From contig JABFRU010000048.1 in NCBI GenBank assembly GCA_013140985.1, positions 1 to 64,000 on the forward strand: a stretch of DNA of 64,000 bases, read 5' to 3'. Positions 8,599-17,794 of this stretch are shown in pieces; the first letter of the stretch is position 1; each line of letters starts with the position of its first letter. The translations under genes and the position numbers were made by a program. The DNA comes from Chitinophagaceae bacterium. GTDB taxonomy: Bacteria; Bacteroidota; Bacteroidia; Chitinophagales; Chitinophagaceae. The notes beneath the pieces are model-generated. The model ran no database searches and was not told the DNA's origin. It saw only the letters and a list, made by a program, of their open reading frames with translations.

Positions 8599-9720
8599 TT
8601 AATTACAACCTAACACTTCGCAAAGCTTTGCTTCAAGAGCAGGTCCTCGTAAGTTTTTAGCAATGATCTTTCCCTGCGGATCAACGAGAAAGTTTTGCGG
8701 AATACTGCTCACCCTGTACAATTTAGCTGCTGCATTGCTCCAGAATTGCAGGTCACTTACATGTGTCCAGGTAAGATTATCTTCTTTTATTGCATCCAGC
8801 CATTTATCTTTTTGCCCCGGCCTGTCAAGTGAAACGCCGAGTATGGTAAAATTCTTTGCTTTGAATTTTTTATAATTCTCCACCACATTCGGATTTTCAT
8901 TGCGGCAGGGTCCGCACCAGCTTGCCCAGAAATCTATCAGTACATATTTTCCACGAAAAGAAGAAAGAGATACTGACTTGCCTTCTGTATCCGGCTGTGA
9001 AAAATCCATGGCTTCCGATCCAACAGCGCCAATCTTATTTTCAGTAATAAAATCTTTGAGTTGCTTGCCCGACTCTGAATTTTTTACTGCAGCAACCAGT
9101 TTATTAAATCTTCCTTCCAGCAAATTGATATCCTCATTGAACTGGTAGGTTACATTAAGTACAAAAGGAACAATAACAGAAGAAGGTTTTGTTGCAACCA
9201 GTTTATCAATCTCTTTTTGCACCTTTTCTTGTTCCGCAGTATAAATATTTGTCAGGCTGTCCCTTGATGTACCCGGCATGGTGTAATTAATAGTGGTGGC
9301 AAGGGTATTTAATTGCTGTGCCAATGGCAAAAAAGTAGCTACAAAATCAGCAAAATCTTTATGAGAAGCCGAACCTTCTACTTTGAATTTGCCCGGCTCC
9401 GATTTATCTGCTTTAAAAGATATGGTGGTATTCTCCACATATACTTCAGCGGGTTTTTCTTCGCCGATCATCAAAAAACAAAGAACAGGTTCGGTGAGGG
9501 TGCCTTTCAAAACAAACTTGCCACCGGCCAAAGTGGTTTTTGTCATTTCAGTGTTCTCGCCATTCTTAATAAGACGGATCTCAATTCCATCCTGGTAACC
9601 ATCCAGTTTACCATTGATGGTAAATCCTTTTACTGTTTTTGATGCAGTGGTTTTTTGCGGAGTTGGCTGTGCAAAAGCGATCACAGGGGCCAGCATTAAA
9701 AGGGTCAGCAATTTTTTCAT
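8599..9720 (-). CDS. TlpA/ResA-like thiol-disulfide oxidoreductase with DUF4369 N-terminus
   Basis: 373 residues from the ATG at 9720. The frame stays open to a TTG at 9738, but the ATG gives the clean signal peptide MKKLLTLLMLAPVIAFAQ, so it is preferred. After the signal comes a β-rich DUF4369-type domain (about 30-120), a helical linker, and a C-terminal AhpC/TSA-thioredoxin domain with the redox motif WCGPC (Cys269, Cys272). Such proteins reduce or shuffle disulfides in the periplasm of Bacteroidota. A TAAATTTG box immediately upstream of the ATG matches the Bacteroidota -7 promoter element and would give a very short leader. It stands alone and ends at a strong terminator. Confidence 0.85.
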   Translation of the reverse strand: MKKLLTLLMLAPVIAFAQPTPQKTTASKTVKGFTINGKLDGYQDGIEIRLIKNGENTEMTKTTLAGGKFVLKGTLTEPVLCFLMIGEEKPAEVYVENTTISFKADKSEPGKFKVEGSASHKDFADFVATFLPLAQQLNTLATTINYTMPGTSRDSLTNIYTAEQEKVQKEIDKLVATKPSSVIVPFVLNVTYQFNEDINLLEGRFNKLVAAVKNSESGKQLKDFITENKIGAVGSEAMDFSQPDTEGKSVSLSSFRGKYVLIDFWASWCGPCRNENPNVVENYKKFKAKNFTILGVSLDRPGQKDKWLDAIKEDNLTWTHVSDLQFWSNAAAKLYRVSSIPQNFLVDPQGKIIAKNLRGPALEAKLCEVLGCN

Positions 9721-9886
9721 AGCCACAAATTTATACAATGAAACCGGATAGTAAAAACCTTATCAGCTTTAGATTGACGAGGGGAAGGATTTTGTGGCTG
9801 CATTAACATCAGGCTTGTTTTCCAAGGCTTTACTACAGGCGCTGCCGATAAGGGCTTCGCCGGCAGGCTGACAAATGGCAAACCAC

Positions 9887-10513
9887 TCATTTCATCGCCA
9901 CCTTGAACTGCAGTATCTTACTCATGTCCTTTATGCCCGGGGCTGTCTCAAATTTATGATTGATATCCACGCCGAACAGGTCAGGATGCCTGAATGCTTT
10001 GATCTTCGCCACATCCCCGACACCTATGCCACCGCACAAGAAGAATGGTTTTTCAATTTTGGCTTTGGAGAGGATACCCCAGTCAAACTGCTGTTCTATT
10101 CCTCCCAACGATTCCGCCAACCCGGTCGTGTCAAATAAATAATAATCACAAACAGCATCATACGGTGCAATCAACTTATCAATCTTTTCTTTGCCTGCCA
10201 GCACAAAAGCTTTGATCACTTCCACTTCTGCGCTGAGGTCTTCACACATTTCAGGACTTTCTTCGCCATAAAGCTGCACTACTTCCAACCCATACTCATC
10301 AATAGCATCCAGTACATGGATCAGTTCCGGGTTATGGAAAATTCCTACTTTTTTAATATCCAAATCGGCTTTTTTTACCTCTTTGCCATTCAGTTTGTCG
10401 CCTGCATAGCGGGAAGATCCTTTATGAAAGATCAGCCCTGCAAAATCAATATCCAGCCCATCGAGTTGCTGCAATTGTTTCATTTCCGTAATACCACTGA
10501 CTTTTATATTCAT
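9887..10513 (-). CDS. trpF: phosphoribosylanthranilate isomerase-like protein with Cys to Ser change
   Basis: 208 residues from the ATG at 10513; the frame extends to 10546, but the family start MxIKVxG fits the shorter form. The TrpF barrel is recognisable: β1 IKVSGIT, FDTTG with the presumed general acid D128, and the phosphate-binding CGGIGVGDV near 170. TrpF isomerises phosphoribosylanthranilate in tryptophan synthesis. The oddity is residue 6: the conserved catalytic Cys of the IKVCGxT motif is Ser (codon AGT), and the usual SPR loop reads GSSRYAG. Activity may be reduced or altered. It follows trpG directly on the same strand; trpE, D, C, B and A are not nearby. Confidence 0.8.
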   Translation of the reverse strand: MNIKVSGITEMKQLQQLDGLDIDFAGLIFHKGSSRYAGDKLNGKEVKKADLDIKKVGIFHNPELIHVLDAIDEYGLEVVQLYGEESPEMCEDLSAEVEVIKAFVLAGKEKIDKLIAPYDAVCDYYLFDTTGLAESLGGIEQQFDWGILSKAKIEKPFFLCGGIGVGDVAKIKAFRHPDLFGVDINHKFETAPGIKDMSKILQFKVAMK

Positions 10514-10546
10514 TGTTCCTTTTTTACTTGCGCAAATATATTCCAT

Positions 10547-11128
10547 TCAGTTTTTCAGCCAATTTTGAAGGATGATCTTCCCGCATGGCGTCAACACACT
10601 TTCCGGGTGAAACTGCACTCCCTGCACATCATATTTTTTATGCTGCAATGCCATGATATAATTATTCTCATCTCTTGCCGTTATTTCCAGTTCCCCTGGA
10701 AAATCTTCATCCGAAATTATCCAGCTATGATAACGACCTACCTCAATCTCACCTGGCATTTCATTAAGAACAGCATTGGGTTTCTTACTTTTTGGTTCTT
10801 GTATTTTTATCGGAGTGGCAACACCATGATAGACTGTGGAAAGATTGATCAGCTTCCCGCCAAATGCTTCGCCAATTGCCTGGTGCCCGAGACAAACGCC
10901 CAATATGGATTTTGATGATGCATATTCTTTTATCAGGGGCAATAGCAAACCCGCTTCTTTTGGAATTCCCGGCCCCGGTGATAAAATTATCTTATCATAC
11001 TCTTTTATTTTTTCCAGGCTGATCCTGTCATTACGGAAGACATCCATTTTACTAGTAGTGATCATTCCCACCAAATGGACAAGATTATAAGTGAATGAGT
11101 CATAATTATCAAAAACAAGGATCTTCAT
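10547..11128 (-). CDS. trpG: anthranilate synthase component II (glutamine amidotransferase)
   Basis: 193 residues, the normal length for a class I glutamine amidotransferase subunit. The triad is visible: Cys79 in GVCLGHQ, and His174 and Glu176 in QFHPES. The N-terminal ILVFDNYDSFTYNL and the oxyanion segment LSPGPGIP are typical of TrpG/PabA. It supplies ammonia from glutamine to TrpE (or PabB). The next gene, trpF, follows without a gap, so the pair is an operon fragment of the tryptophan pathway. TrpG and PabA cannot be told apart from sequence alone, but trpF next door favours TrpG. Confidence 0.85.
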   Translation of the reverse strand: MKILVFDNYDSFTYNLVHLVGMITTSKMDVFRNDRISLEKIKEYDKIILSPGPGIPKEAGLLLPLIKEYASSKSILGVCLGHQAIGEAFGGKLINLSTVYHGVATPIKIQEPKSKKPNAVLNEMPGEIEVGRYHSWIISDEDFPGELEITARDENNYIMALQHKKYDVQGVQFHPESVLTPCGKIILQNWLKN

Positions 11129-11241
11129 TTCTATTGTACAATTCCAAAGGAAGGCAAAGTTCCTAAAAGGATACGCAAAGATTAAAAGTTTATATTTAGA
11201 AAATCCAAAATAAGATCGATAAATTCTTTTTAGATTTAACG

Positions 11242-12006
11242 ATGAAATCGCTTTTCCTGAATTCTTTTTTGATCACTGCGTTACCCATATGCAGTATAGC
11301 CGATCCTGTTGATACCACTATTAAAGGTGTGCTGATCAGTTTCAGCTATTCACCATCCATTTTCCCGGATACATGGGTCGCAGCTCCTGTTAATGCTGTT
11401 GGTGAAACGATTGCAAAGTCAGAGATCGGCCGGAGCAAATCAGTGATGCTGGCAACGATGAATAAATACCCCGCTTCGTTACTGAAAGACAATCTCCGGG
11501 CTGTTTATTTTCTGAAATCAATGGAATTTTTCAAAGTAGGTTATGGCGGCACCAATTCAAACGACGCACTGTATATTACCAATGATGGCGCCCTGAACAA
11601 TTATACAGACATTTATCTTGAACAAACATTCCATCATGAGTTTTCCAGCATCTTATACCGCAATTATCCAAAACTGCTGGATACAACAGCATGGAAGAAA
11701 GCCAATATTCCCAACTTTGATTACAATGATCCGGAAGCCGGTGTAGGCGCTATCCGGAACAATGAATCTTCACAAGTATTGGATACGCTTCTTTGTGCAA
11801 AAGGGTTCATTACGCAATATGCATACTCAGGTTTGGAGAATGACCTGAATACGGTTGCACAAAACCTGTTCAAACCCGACGAGGGTTTCTGGGAGATCGT
11901 CGATAAATATCCCCGCATCCGGCAAAAAGTAAAATTGCTGATCGCATTTTACAATAAACTAAACCCTGTATTTACGGAAGCCTATTTCAGAAAATTCGGG
12001 GAGTAA
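11242..12006 (+). CDS. secreted hypothetical protein
   Basis: 254 residues with a short signal peptide (about 1-20, MKSLFLNSFLITALPICSIA). The mature protein has a motif TFHHEFSSILYRNYP (about 133-147) that resembles the HExxH helix of Bacteroidota lipoprotein metallopeptidases, but the second His is missing (HEFSS), so a zinc protease is doubtful. It may be an inactive relative or unrelated. It stands alone, divergent from trpG and about 100 bp before the S9 peptidase, which has its own space for a promoter. Confidence 0.6.
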   Translation: MKSLFLNSFLITALPICSIADPVDTTIKGVLISFSYSPSIFPDTWVAAPVNAVGETIAKSEIGRSKSVMLATMNKYPASLLKDNLRAVYFLKSMEFFKVGYGGTNSNDALYITNDGALNNYTDIYLEQTFHHEFSSILYRNYPKLLDTTAWKKANIPNFDYNDPEAGVGAIRNNESSQVLDTLLCAKGFITQYAYSGLENDLNTVAQNLFKPDEGFWEIVDKYPRIRQKVKLLIAFYNKLNPVFTEAYFRKFGE

Positions 12007-12105
12007 ATTCAATACAATCACCACTAAGCGATCACAGGAGTTTTTCTACCGGCGGTGCTTTTCGAAGCATTTACTTTCTTACCTTGACTGTCTAAATTTC
12101 AAACT

Positions 12106-14547
12106 ATGGCAACAAAATGTTTTGCTCCTTTATTTATCATCTTCTTTTTTCTTTTTACAACTGTAAAAGCGCAGGATGATGCCGGCTATAAAATGCCACC
12201 CAAAGATGTTGCCGATATGTTGCTGGCAAAATCTGCACCCAATGTAAGTGTCGATGATAAAGGCGAATGGATGCTGCTGACGGAAGTTAGTTTGTATCCA
12301 TCCGTTGAAGAATTGGCAAAACCGGAATTGAGGATCGCCGGTCTCCGCATCAACCCGCAGAACTTTGCACCAAGCCGGCAAAATTTTATCAATAATATCT
12401 GGTTAAAGAATATTGCAACAGGAAAAGAATATAAGATCACCGGACTGCCTTCGCCATTATTTGCTGCCAGTGTAAGCTGGAGCCCCACTGATAAAAAAAT
12501 TGCTTTTACAAATACACTTACTGACAGGGTTGATCTGTATGTTGTTGATGTGGCTACTCAAAAAGCAACGAAAATAAATAAGACGGCATTGAATACGGTC
12601 ACATCAGGCTATCAATGGTATGATGATAATACAGTATTGTACCGGGCAACGATCAAAGCTGCCGCTGCTGCACCCGCCAAACCATTGAAGCCAACCGGGC
12701 CAACCGTACAGGAAAATTATGGCAAGGCTTCTCCCCGCCCTACTTTCCAGGATATGATAAAAAGCCCTTACGACGAGCAGCTATTTGAATTTTATGCTAC
12801 AACACAATTAATAAAAAATAGTAACGGCACCGAAACGAAGATCGGGCAACCTGCTATTTACAGCAGCACCAATATATCGCCTGACAAAAAATATATGATC
12901 GTCCGCACACTGCATAAACCCTTTTCTTATTTAGTTCCTGCGCAGGGATTTCCTTCCAGCGTTGTTATCACTGATATGAATGGGAAAAAACTAAAAGAGC
13001 TGGCGGATCTTCCTTCTGCTGAAACAGCTCCCAGCGGGAATGATAATGTACAATTCGTTCCCCGTGGGTTTGACTGGAGAGATGATGAACCGGCTACTGT
13101 TATTTGGTGCATGCCGCTCGACAGCGGTATGATAAAAAAGAATGTGGATTATCATGATGCGGTGTATGCACTGGCTGCTCCTTTTAATACGGAGGTGAAA
13201 CAATTATTCAAAACAAAAATGAGATACAGGGGAACAGCATGGGGCAATGCAACGCTGGCATTGGTAAATGAAGGATTGACCGGCAAACAACAAACGCAAA
13301 CCAACCGTTATTATCCAACCACCGGTGAAATGGAAAAACTAATGGAAAGAAATACCACCGATGCTTATTCCAATCCCGGTAATCCCCTTACAGAAAGAAA
13401 TCAATGGGGGCGCAATGTGATCAAAGTGATTGACGGGAATAAACTGCTGATGAATAATACCACCGGCAGTTCGCCAAAAGGCGATCTTCCTTTTCTTGCC
13501 ACATTCGATCTCGCTACAAAAAAGACAGATATCATCTGGCGCAGCCCCGAAGGATATTTTGAATATGTGGCCAAAGTATTGAATGCAGAAAAAATGGAAT
13601 TGCTGACAAGAAAAGAAAGTGAAAAAGAAATGCCGAACTTCTGGGTAAAGAATATCAAAACAAAAATTGCTGACCGGCAACTCACCAGTTTTTCCAATCC
13701 TTACCCGCAACTGGATGGCGTTACCAAAGAAAAAATAAGATATAAAAGAGCCGATGGTGTTGACCTGACCGGCGATCTTTATTTACCTAAAGGATATAAT
13801 AAAGACCGTGACGGCAAACTACCTGTTTTCATTTGGGCATACCCGGCTGAATATAATTCTGCGGCTGATGCTGCGCAAATAAGAGGAAGCGAACATAAAT
13901 TCACATTACTTAACTGGGGCACTCCTGTTTTTTATGTTACGCAGGGCTATGCTGTATTGAACAATGCAGAGATGCCGATCGTTGCTCCCGGCAAAGACAA
14001 AAAACCCAATGATGATTTTATACAACAACTGACGATGAATGCCGAAGCAGCGATCAATGTATTGGATTCAATGGGTGTGGGCGATAAGAACCGAATGGCT
14101 GTTGGCGGACATAGCTATGGCGCCTTCATGACAGCTAATTTATTAGCGCATACAAAATTATTCAAAGCAGGTATTGCAAGAAGCGGCGCTTATAACCGTT
14201 CCCTGACTCCCTTTGGTTTTCAGAATGAGGACCGTACGTACTGGCAGGATACAAAACTATATACAGAGATGAGTCCATTTACTTATGCCAATCAAATAAA
14301 AACTCCCATCCTGTTAGTGCATGGTGAAATGGATAATAATACCGGTACTTATCCCATACAAAGTGAAAGGATGTTCAACGCCATCAAAGGCCATGGTGGC
14401 ACGGTAAAATATTTAAGCCTGCCATATGAGAGCCATGGTTACCAGGGCCGGGAAAATATTTTGCATCTGCTTAATGAACAGTTTGCATGGTTAGAGAAGT
14501 ATGTGAAGAATGCAGGGAAGAAACCGGAAGAGAAGAAGGGGTTTTGA
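12106..14547 (+). CDS. secreted S9-family prolyl oligopeptidase-like peptidase
   Basis: 813 residues. A signal peptide (about 1-22) is followed by a β-propeller (about 60-530) and a C-terminal α/β-hydrolase domain. The triad is complete: Ser670 in GGHSYGAFM, Asp743 in VHGEMDNNTGT, His777 in YESHGYQG. The GGHSYGAFM nucleophile elbow and MDNNTGT loop are close to the S9D/glutamyl-endopeptidase-like branch rather than DPP IV. It should cut peptides in the periplasm. It is monocistronic; the restriction-modification genes that follow have their own promoter. Confidence 0.85.
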   Translation: MATKCFAPLFIIFFFLFTTVKAQDDAGYKMPPKDVADMLLAKSAPNVSVDDKGEWMLLTEVSLYPSVEELAKPELRIAGLRINPQNFAPSRQNFINNIWLKNIATGKEYKITGLPSPLFAASVSWSPTDKKIAFTNTLTDRVDLYVVDVATQKATKINKTALNTVTSGYQWYDDNTVLYRATIKAAAAAPAKPLKPTGPTVQENYGKASPRPTFQDMIKSPYDEQLFEFYATTQLIKNSNGTETKIGQPAIYSSTNISPDKKYMIVRTLHKPFSYLVPAQGFPSSVVITDMNGKKLKELADLPSAETAPSGNDNVQFVPRGFDWRDDEPATVIWCMPLDSGMIKKNVDYHDAVYALAAPFNTEVKQLFKTKMRYRGTAWGNATLALVNEGLTGKQQTQTNRYYPTTGEMEKLMERNTTDAYSNPGNPLTERNQWGRNVIKVIDGNKLLMNNTTGSSPKGDLPFLATFDLATKKTDIIWRSPEGYFEYVAKVLNAEKMELLTRKESEKEMPNFWVKNIKTKIADRQLTSFSNPYPQLDGVTKEKIRYKRADGVDLTGDLYLPKGYNKDRDGKLPVFIWAYPAEYNSAADAAQIRGSEHKFTLLNWGTPVFYVTQGYAVLNNAEMPIVAPGKDKKPNDDFIQQLTMNAEAAINVLDSMGVGDKNRMAVGGHSYGAFMTANLLAHTKLFKAGIARSGAYNRSLTPFGFQNEDRTYWQDTKLYTEMSPFTYANQIKTPILLVHGEMDNNTGTYPIQSERMFNAIKGHGGTVKYLSLPYESHGYQGRENILHLLNEQFAWLEKYVKNAGKKPEEKKGF

Positions 14548-14597
14548 GACTCCGGATAGAATATCGCAACCGCAAATAATTATTTGATACACCTTAA

Positions 14598-14630
14598 TTG
14601 TTCAAGAGTAAAATAAAAATACTAAATTTG
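14598..14630 (+). promoter_or_regulatory. Bacteroidota-type promoter for the restriction-modification pair
   Basis: TTG at 14598-14600 and TAAATTTG at 14623-14630 fit the Bacteroidota -33 TTG and -7 TAnnTTTG elements with about 22 bases between. A start of transcription near 14637 would leave a leader of about 15 bases before the GTG of the methylase. Confidence 0.5.
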
Positions 14631-14651
14631 TTGGCAAGCTAATAATTAAAA

Positions 14652-15635
14652 GTGAGTTATACTTCAATTGAAATATGTGCAGGTGCCGGTGGACAGGCAG
14701 TAGGATTGGAACAGGCAGGATTTGAACACCTTGCATTGGTAGAAATAGAACCTATTGCTTGCGATACACTTCGTTTAAACAGACCAACATGGACTGTAAT
14801 CAATAAAGACGTTAAAGATTTTTCTTCAAAAGAGTATATTGGAGTTGTTGACTTGCTTGCTGGTGGAGTTCCTTGTCCGCCATTCTCAATCGCAGGTAAA
14901 CAACTTGGACATCTTGATGAACGAGATTTATTCCCAGAAGCACTTCGCCTTGTTAAAGAATGTAACCCCAAAACAGTAATGCTTGAAAATGTTCGTGGAC
15001 TTCTTGATATAAAATTCAAAGAGTATAGGCGACACATACTGGATGAACTTTATAACATGGGTTACCAATGTGATTGGCGACTTGTCAATTCCTCTGACTA
15101 TGGAGTTTCGCAATTGAGACCGAGAGCCATTCTCGTTGCTCTAAAAAAACAATATTTTGAATATTTTGAATGGCCTGCAAAAAATGAAACGCAGCCATTA
15201 ACTGTCGGTGAACTTTTATATGAGGAAATGAGTTCTCTTGGTTGGGAGAATGCTGATAATTGGAAACTTGCAGCTAATAATATTGCTCCAACACTTGTAG
15301 GTGGTTCAAAAAAACATGGTGGTGCTGACCTTGGCCCAACGAGAGCAAAACAATCTTGGGCATTACTTGGTGTAGACGGTAAAGGACTTGCTGATGCTCC
15401 TCCAATCAATGGCTCTAAAGCAATGCCCCGGCTGACATTAAAAATGGCTGCATTAATTCAGGGTTTTCCCAAAGACTGGAAGTTTGCAGGAAAGAAAACA
15501 CCTGCATATAGACAAGTCGGTAACGCATTTCCTCCTCCGGTTGCAAAAGCTATTGGACTTTCCATAAAAAAAGCGTTGAAACAATATGAGCAAAAAGGCT
15601 CCAAAAGGCAACGGCTCCAGAGCCAAATTGCGTAA
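14652..15635 (+). CDS. DNA (cytosine-5) methyltransferase of a type II R-M system
   Basis: 327 residues starting at GTG 14652, which directly gives motif I (SIEICAGAGGQAVGLEQAG). C5-methylase motifs run in order: motif IV GGVPCPPFS with the catalytic Cys75, motif VI LENVRG (E112-N113-V114), motif VIII QLRPRAILVA, and motif X RQVGNAFPPPVA near the end. The target-recognition region is short (about 185-265). It methylates host sites to protect them from the partner nuclease, whose gene overlaps its 3' end by 50 bp. The recognition sequence cannot be read from the protein by eye. The pair sits between ordinary chromosomal genes, as expected for horizontally acquired R-M. Confidence 0.9.
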   Translation: MSYTSIEICAGAGGQAVGLEQAGFEHLALVEIEPIACDTLRLNRPTWTVINKDVKDFSSKEYIGVVDLLAGGVPCPPFSIAGKQLGHLDERDLFPEALRLVKECNPKTVMLENVRGLLDIKFKEYRRHILDELYNMGYQCDWRLVNSSDYGVSQLRPRAILVALKKQYFEYFEWPAKNETQPLTVGELLYEEMSSLGWENADNWKLAANNIAPTLVGGSKKHGGADLGPTRAKQSWALLGVDGKGLADAPPINGSKAMPRLTLKMAALIQGFPKDWKFAGKKTPAYRQVGNAFPPPVAKAIGLSIKKALKQYEQKGSKRQRLQSQIA

Positions 15636-16191
15636 ATTCTTTATTGAAAACGTTGGCAAAGTTTTAAACTCTGACACTTTACGAAAAGTTGCAGGCACAA
15701 GTGAATGGGGGCGACGTGTAAGAGAGTTAAGAAATGAAGAAGGCATGAACATAGTAACTCACAATGATAGAAGTGAGTTAAAACCTGGCCAATACTTCTT
15801 AGTTGACCTTAAACCTTTGCCAGCGTTTGAAAGAGGAATTTCTAAAGAAGTAAGAGCATTCGTTCTTGACAGAAATGGGTTTACTTGTCAAATGTGTGGT
15901 GCAGCCGCTGGCGAACCTCATCCTTATGATGACGGAAGAAAAACAAGATTGCACATTGGACATATTATTGATAAAACTATGGGCGGAAGTGATGAACCGG
16001 GTAATTTAAGAGCAATCTGTTCTGTATGTAATGAAGGTGCTTCTAACCTTACACTTAATAGACCTCAAGCAATAAAACTTCTTGCCCAAATAAGAAGAGC
16101 TCCAACATCAGACCAGTTGGATGTATTGAAATGGATAGTTGAAAAATTTCCAAAACAGGCAGAAGGGTTAATAAAAAAACTTAAAAAGTAA
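15586..16191 (+). CDS. HNH restriction endonuclease (type II partner)
   Basis: 201 residues. The N-terminal 15-60 looks like a winged helix (NSDTLRKVAGTSEWGRRVREL), and the C-terminal half is a ββα-metal/HNH domain: zinc Cys101 and Cys104 (CQMC), catalytic segment HIGHIID (H123, H126, D129), N140 in DEPGNLRAI, and Cys145 and Cys148 (CSVCN). The start ATG lies inside the methylase gene in another frame, giving a 50-bp overlap. That delays nuclease synthesis until the methylase is translated, which is useful for safe establishment. It cuts unmethylated DNA at the partner's site. Confidence 0.85.
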   Translation: MSKKAPKGNGSRAKLRKFFIENVGKVLNSDTLRKVAGTSEWGRRVRELRNEEGMNIVTHNDRSELKPGQYFLVDLKPLPAFERGISKEVRAFVLDRNGFTCQMCGAAAGEPHPYDDGRKTRLHIGHIIDKTMGGSDEPGNLRAICSVCNEGASNLTLNRPQAIKLLAQIRRAPTSDQLDVLKWIVEKFPKQAEGLIKKLKK

Positions 16192-16230
16192 CTATGTCGT
16201 TGTAGATGTCTCACCAATAATCGGATTAAG

Positions 16231-17133
16231 TTAGCTTAGCCATTCAATAACTCTCTTCACCTCTCTCGCCCCAAACCACTTTATCTCTCCATCTTTCTTA
16301 AACCATGTCATCTGCCGCCTGGCATACTGCCTTGTATTGATTTTGATTCTTTCAATAACTTCCGCCAATGTTAGTTTTCCTTCCAGGTGATCAAAGAGTT
16401 CGGCATAACCCACTGTTTGCAATGCATTCAGATCTTTAAAAGCAGTTAACCCTTTTACTTCCTCCAATAAACCTGCTTCCATCATTTGGTCAACTCTTGT
16501 ATTGATATTCCGGATCAAATCTTCTCTCGGCAATTCCAACCCGATCTTAATAATATTGAAATCCCTTTTTGTCCTCTCTCCTTTTCTAAATGATAAGATG
16601 GATTGCCCGGTGGCTTCCATCACTTCCAGTGCCCGCATCATGCGTTGAGGATTTTGTATCTCCCCTTCAGCATAAAATCCCGGGTCTTTTTCTTTCACTT
16701 CATTTTGTAACCATTCCATTCCTTTGGTTTCATAATTACTGATGATCTGCTCTCTTATTCCGGCAGGCACTTCAGGAATAACATCCAGCCCTTCACAAAA
16801 TGCTTTGATGTATAAACCAGTTCCACCCACCATCACTACTACATTATGCTGCTGAAACAATTCGTTTGCTTTTTGCAAAGCATATTGTTCAAATGTGATA
16901 GCTGTTACTTCATCATGGATAGAATGGGAAGCAATGAAATGATGTTTGATTGCTGAAAGTTGTTCAGTTGAGGGTCTTGCTACACCAATATTCAATTCTT
17001 TAAAACATTGACGACTGTCAGCAGAAATAATTTCAGTATTGAAATGTTTGGCTAATTGTATTGCAATGGAAGTTTTACCAACTGCGGTGGGGCCGCAAAC
17101 AACAATAACAGTCTTTTTATCGGGAGAATTCAT
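16231..17133 (-). CDS. miaA: tRNA dimethylallyltransferase
   Basis: 300 residues from the ATG at 17133; the frame opens further up to 17166, but the extension has no family counterpart. P-loop GPTAVGKT (14-21), substrate loop ISADSRQ, MVGGTGLYIKA and the C-terminal TRQYARRQMTWF are all classic MiaA. It adds a dimethylallyl group to A37 of tRNAs reading UNN codons. It ends 39 bp from the converging endonuclease gene. Its minus-strand neighbours cca and tsaC also act on tRNA. Confidence 0.93.
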   Translation of the reverse strand: MNSPDKKTVIVVCGPTAVGKTSIAIQLAKHFNTEIISADSRQCFKELNIGVARPSTEQLSAIKHHFIASHSIHDEVTAITFEQYALQKANELFQQHNVVVMVGGTGLYIKAFCEGLDVIPEVPAGIREQIISNYETKGMEWLQNEVKEKDPGFYAEGEIQNPQRMMRALEVMEATGQSILSFRKGERTKRDFNIIKIGLELPREDLIRNINTRVDQMMEAGLLEEVKGLTAFKDLNALQTVGYAELFDHLEGKLTLAEVIERIKINTRQYARRQMTWFKKDGEIKWFGAREVKRVIEWLS

Positions 17134-17215
17134 TGAAACAGGCAATTGACAATTGGCAATAGACAAATATCAGGGCAGGGCATTGCAAATTGATCATTGC
17201 ATATTGCCTATTGAA

Positions 17216-17785
17216 TTAAACTTCTTCTTCATCTGTTGCAGCAGCTTCATCACCCAAACCCACATCCTCACCTTCCTCATCTTTCTCTGCAAAACCATCG
17301 CCTGCCTGTACCTGCGTAAGATCATATTTCTCTTCAATATCGGCAAACTTATCGCCCAGCAAGCCTTTGGTACCATACTGGCTTGGCGCTATGCCTTCTG
17401 TTCTCACCATCGAAGGATAACTGATCTTCGGATTTTCTTCTTTGGATACATTGATCAATTCAACAAGAAAACTCCAGTTCTTATTAAAATCATAGAGATA
17501 TTTGAAGCGTTGGTTCGGGTCTCTTATCTCTGAACCTATGGTTGTCTCGCTCATGATCAGCGGCGGCGCCTTGTATTCCTGGTCATATTTTTCCAGTGAG
17601 ATCTCTCTTCCTCTCTGCCAATGATCATTACTCCGGAAAAAAGTTGCCTTATGTTTGTTGTCAAACTCATAAGAACGAAGGATCGCTTCATGCAGTTCAA
17701 AAAATGTTTGGGTATGACGGATCACCACATCCCGATAGACACTCTCATCTTCTTCCAAATAAACCCTGAATTTTAAAATAGCCAT
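17216..17785 (-). CDS. pRiA4b ORF-3-like protein
   Basis: 189 residues. Residues 1-150 match the pRiA4b ORF-3 (IS1096 passenger TnpR-like) family: LKFRVYLEEDESVYRDVVIRHTQTF at the start, then a conserved YLYDFNKNWSFLVEL strand-helix. The last 30 residues are an acidic tail rich in Asp and Glu. Database names call this family an IS passenger, but in Bacteroidota it is often a stand-alone chromosomal gene, and nothing here looks like an insertion sequence. Function unknown. It lies 9 bp after cca, so it is probably co-transcribed with it. Confidence 0.75.
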   Translation of the reverse strand: MAILKFRVYLEEDESVYRDVVIRHTQTFFELHEAILRSYEFDNKHKATFFRSNDHWQRGREISLEKYDQEYKAPPLIMSETTIGSEIRDPNQRFKYLYDFNKNWSFLVELINVSKEENPKISYPSMVRTEGIAPSQYGTKGLLGDKFADIEEKYDLTQVQAGDGFAEKDEEGEDVGLGDEAAATDEEEV

Positions 17786-17794
17786 AGTACAAAT

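Noticed and set aside
9721-9738. N-terminal extension of the TlpA-like protein from TTG
   Set aside because: It would put six polar residues before a perfect signal peptide and overlaps a TAAATTTG promoter box.
11242-12006. Zinc metallopeptidase
   Set aside because: The HHEFSS segment lacks the second His of HExxH, and no alternative zinc site is seen.
16192-16230. Terminator between the endonuclease gene and miaA
   Set aside because: The 39-bp gap between these convergent genes has no stem of useful length.
17216-17785. Part of an insertion sequence (TnpR/IS1096 passenger)
   Set aside because: No transposase, terminal inverted repeats or target duplication is seen around it; the gene sits in a tRNA-maturation group.
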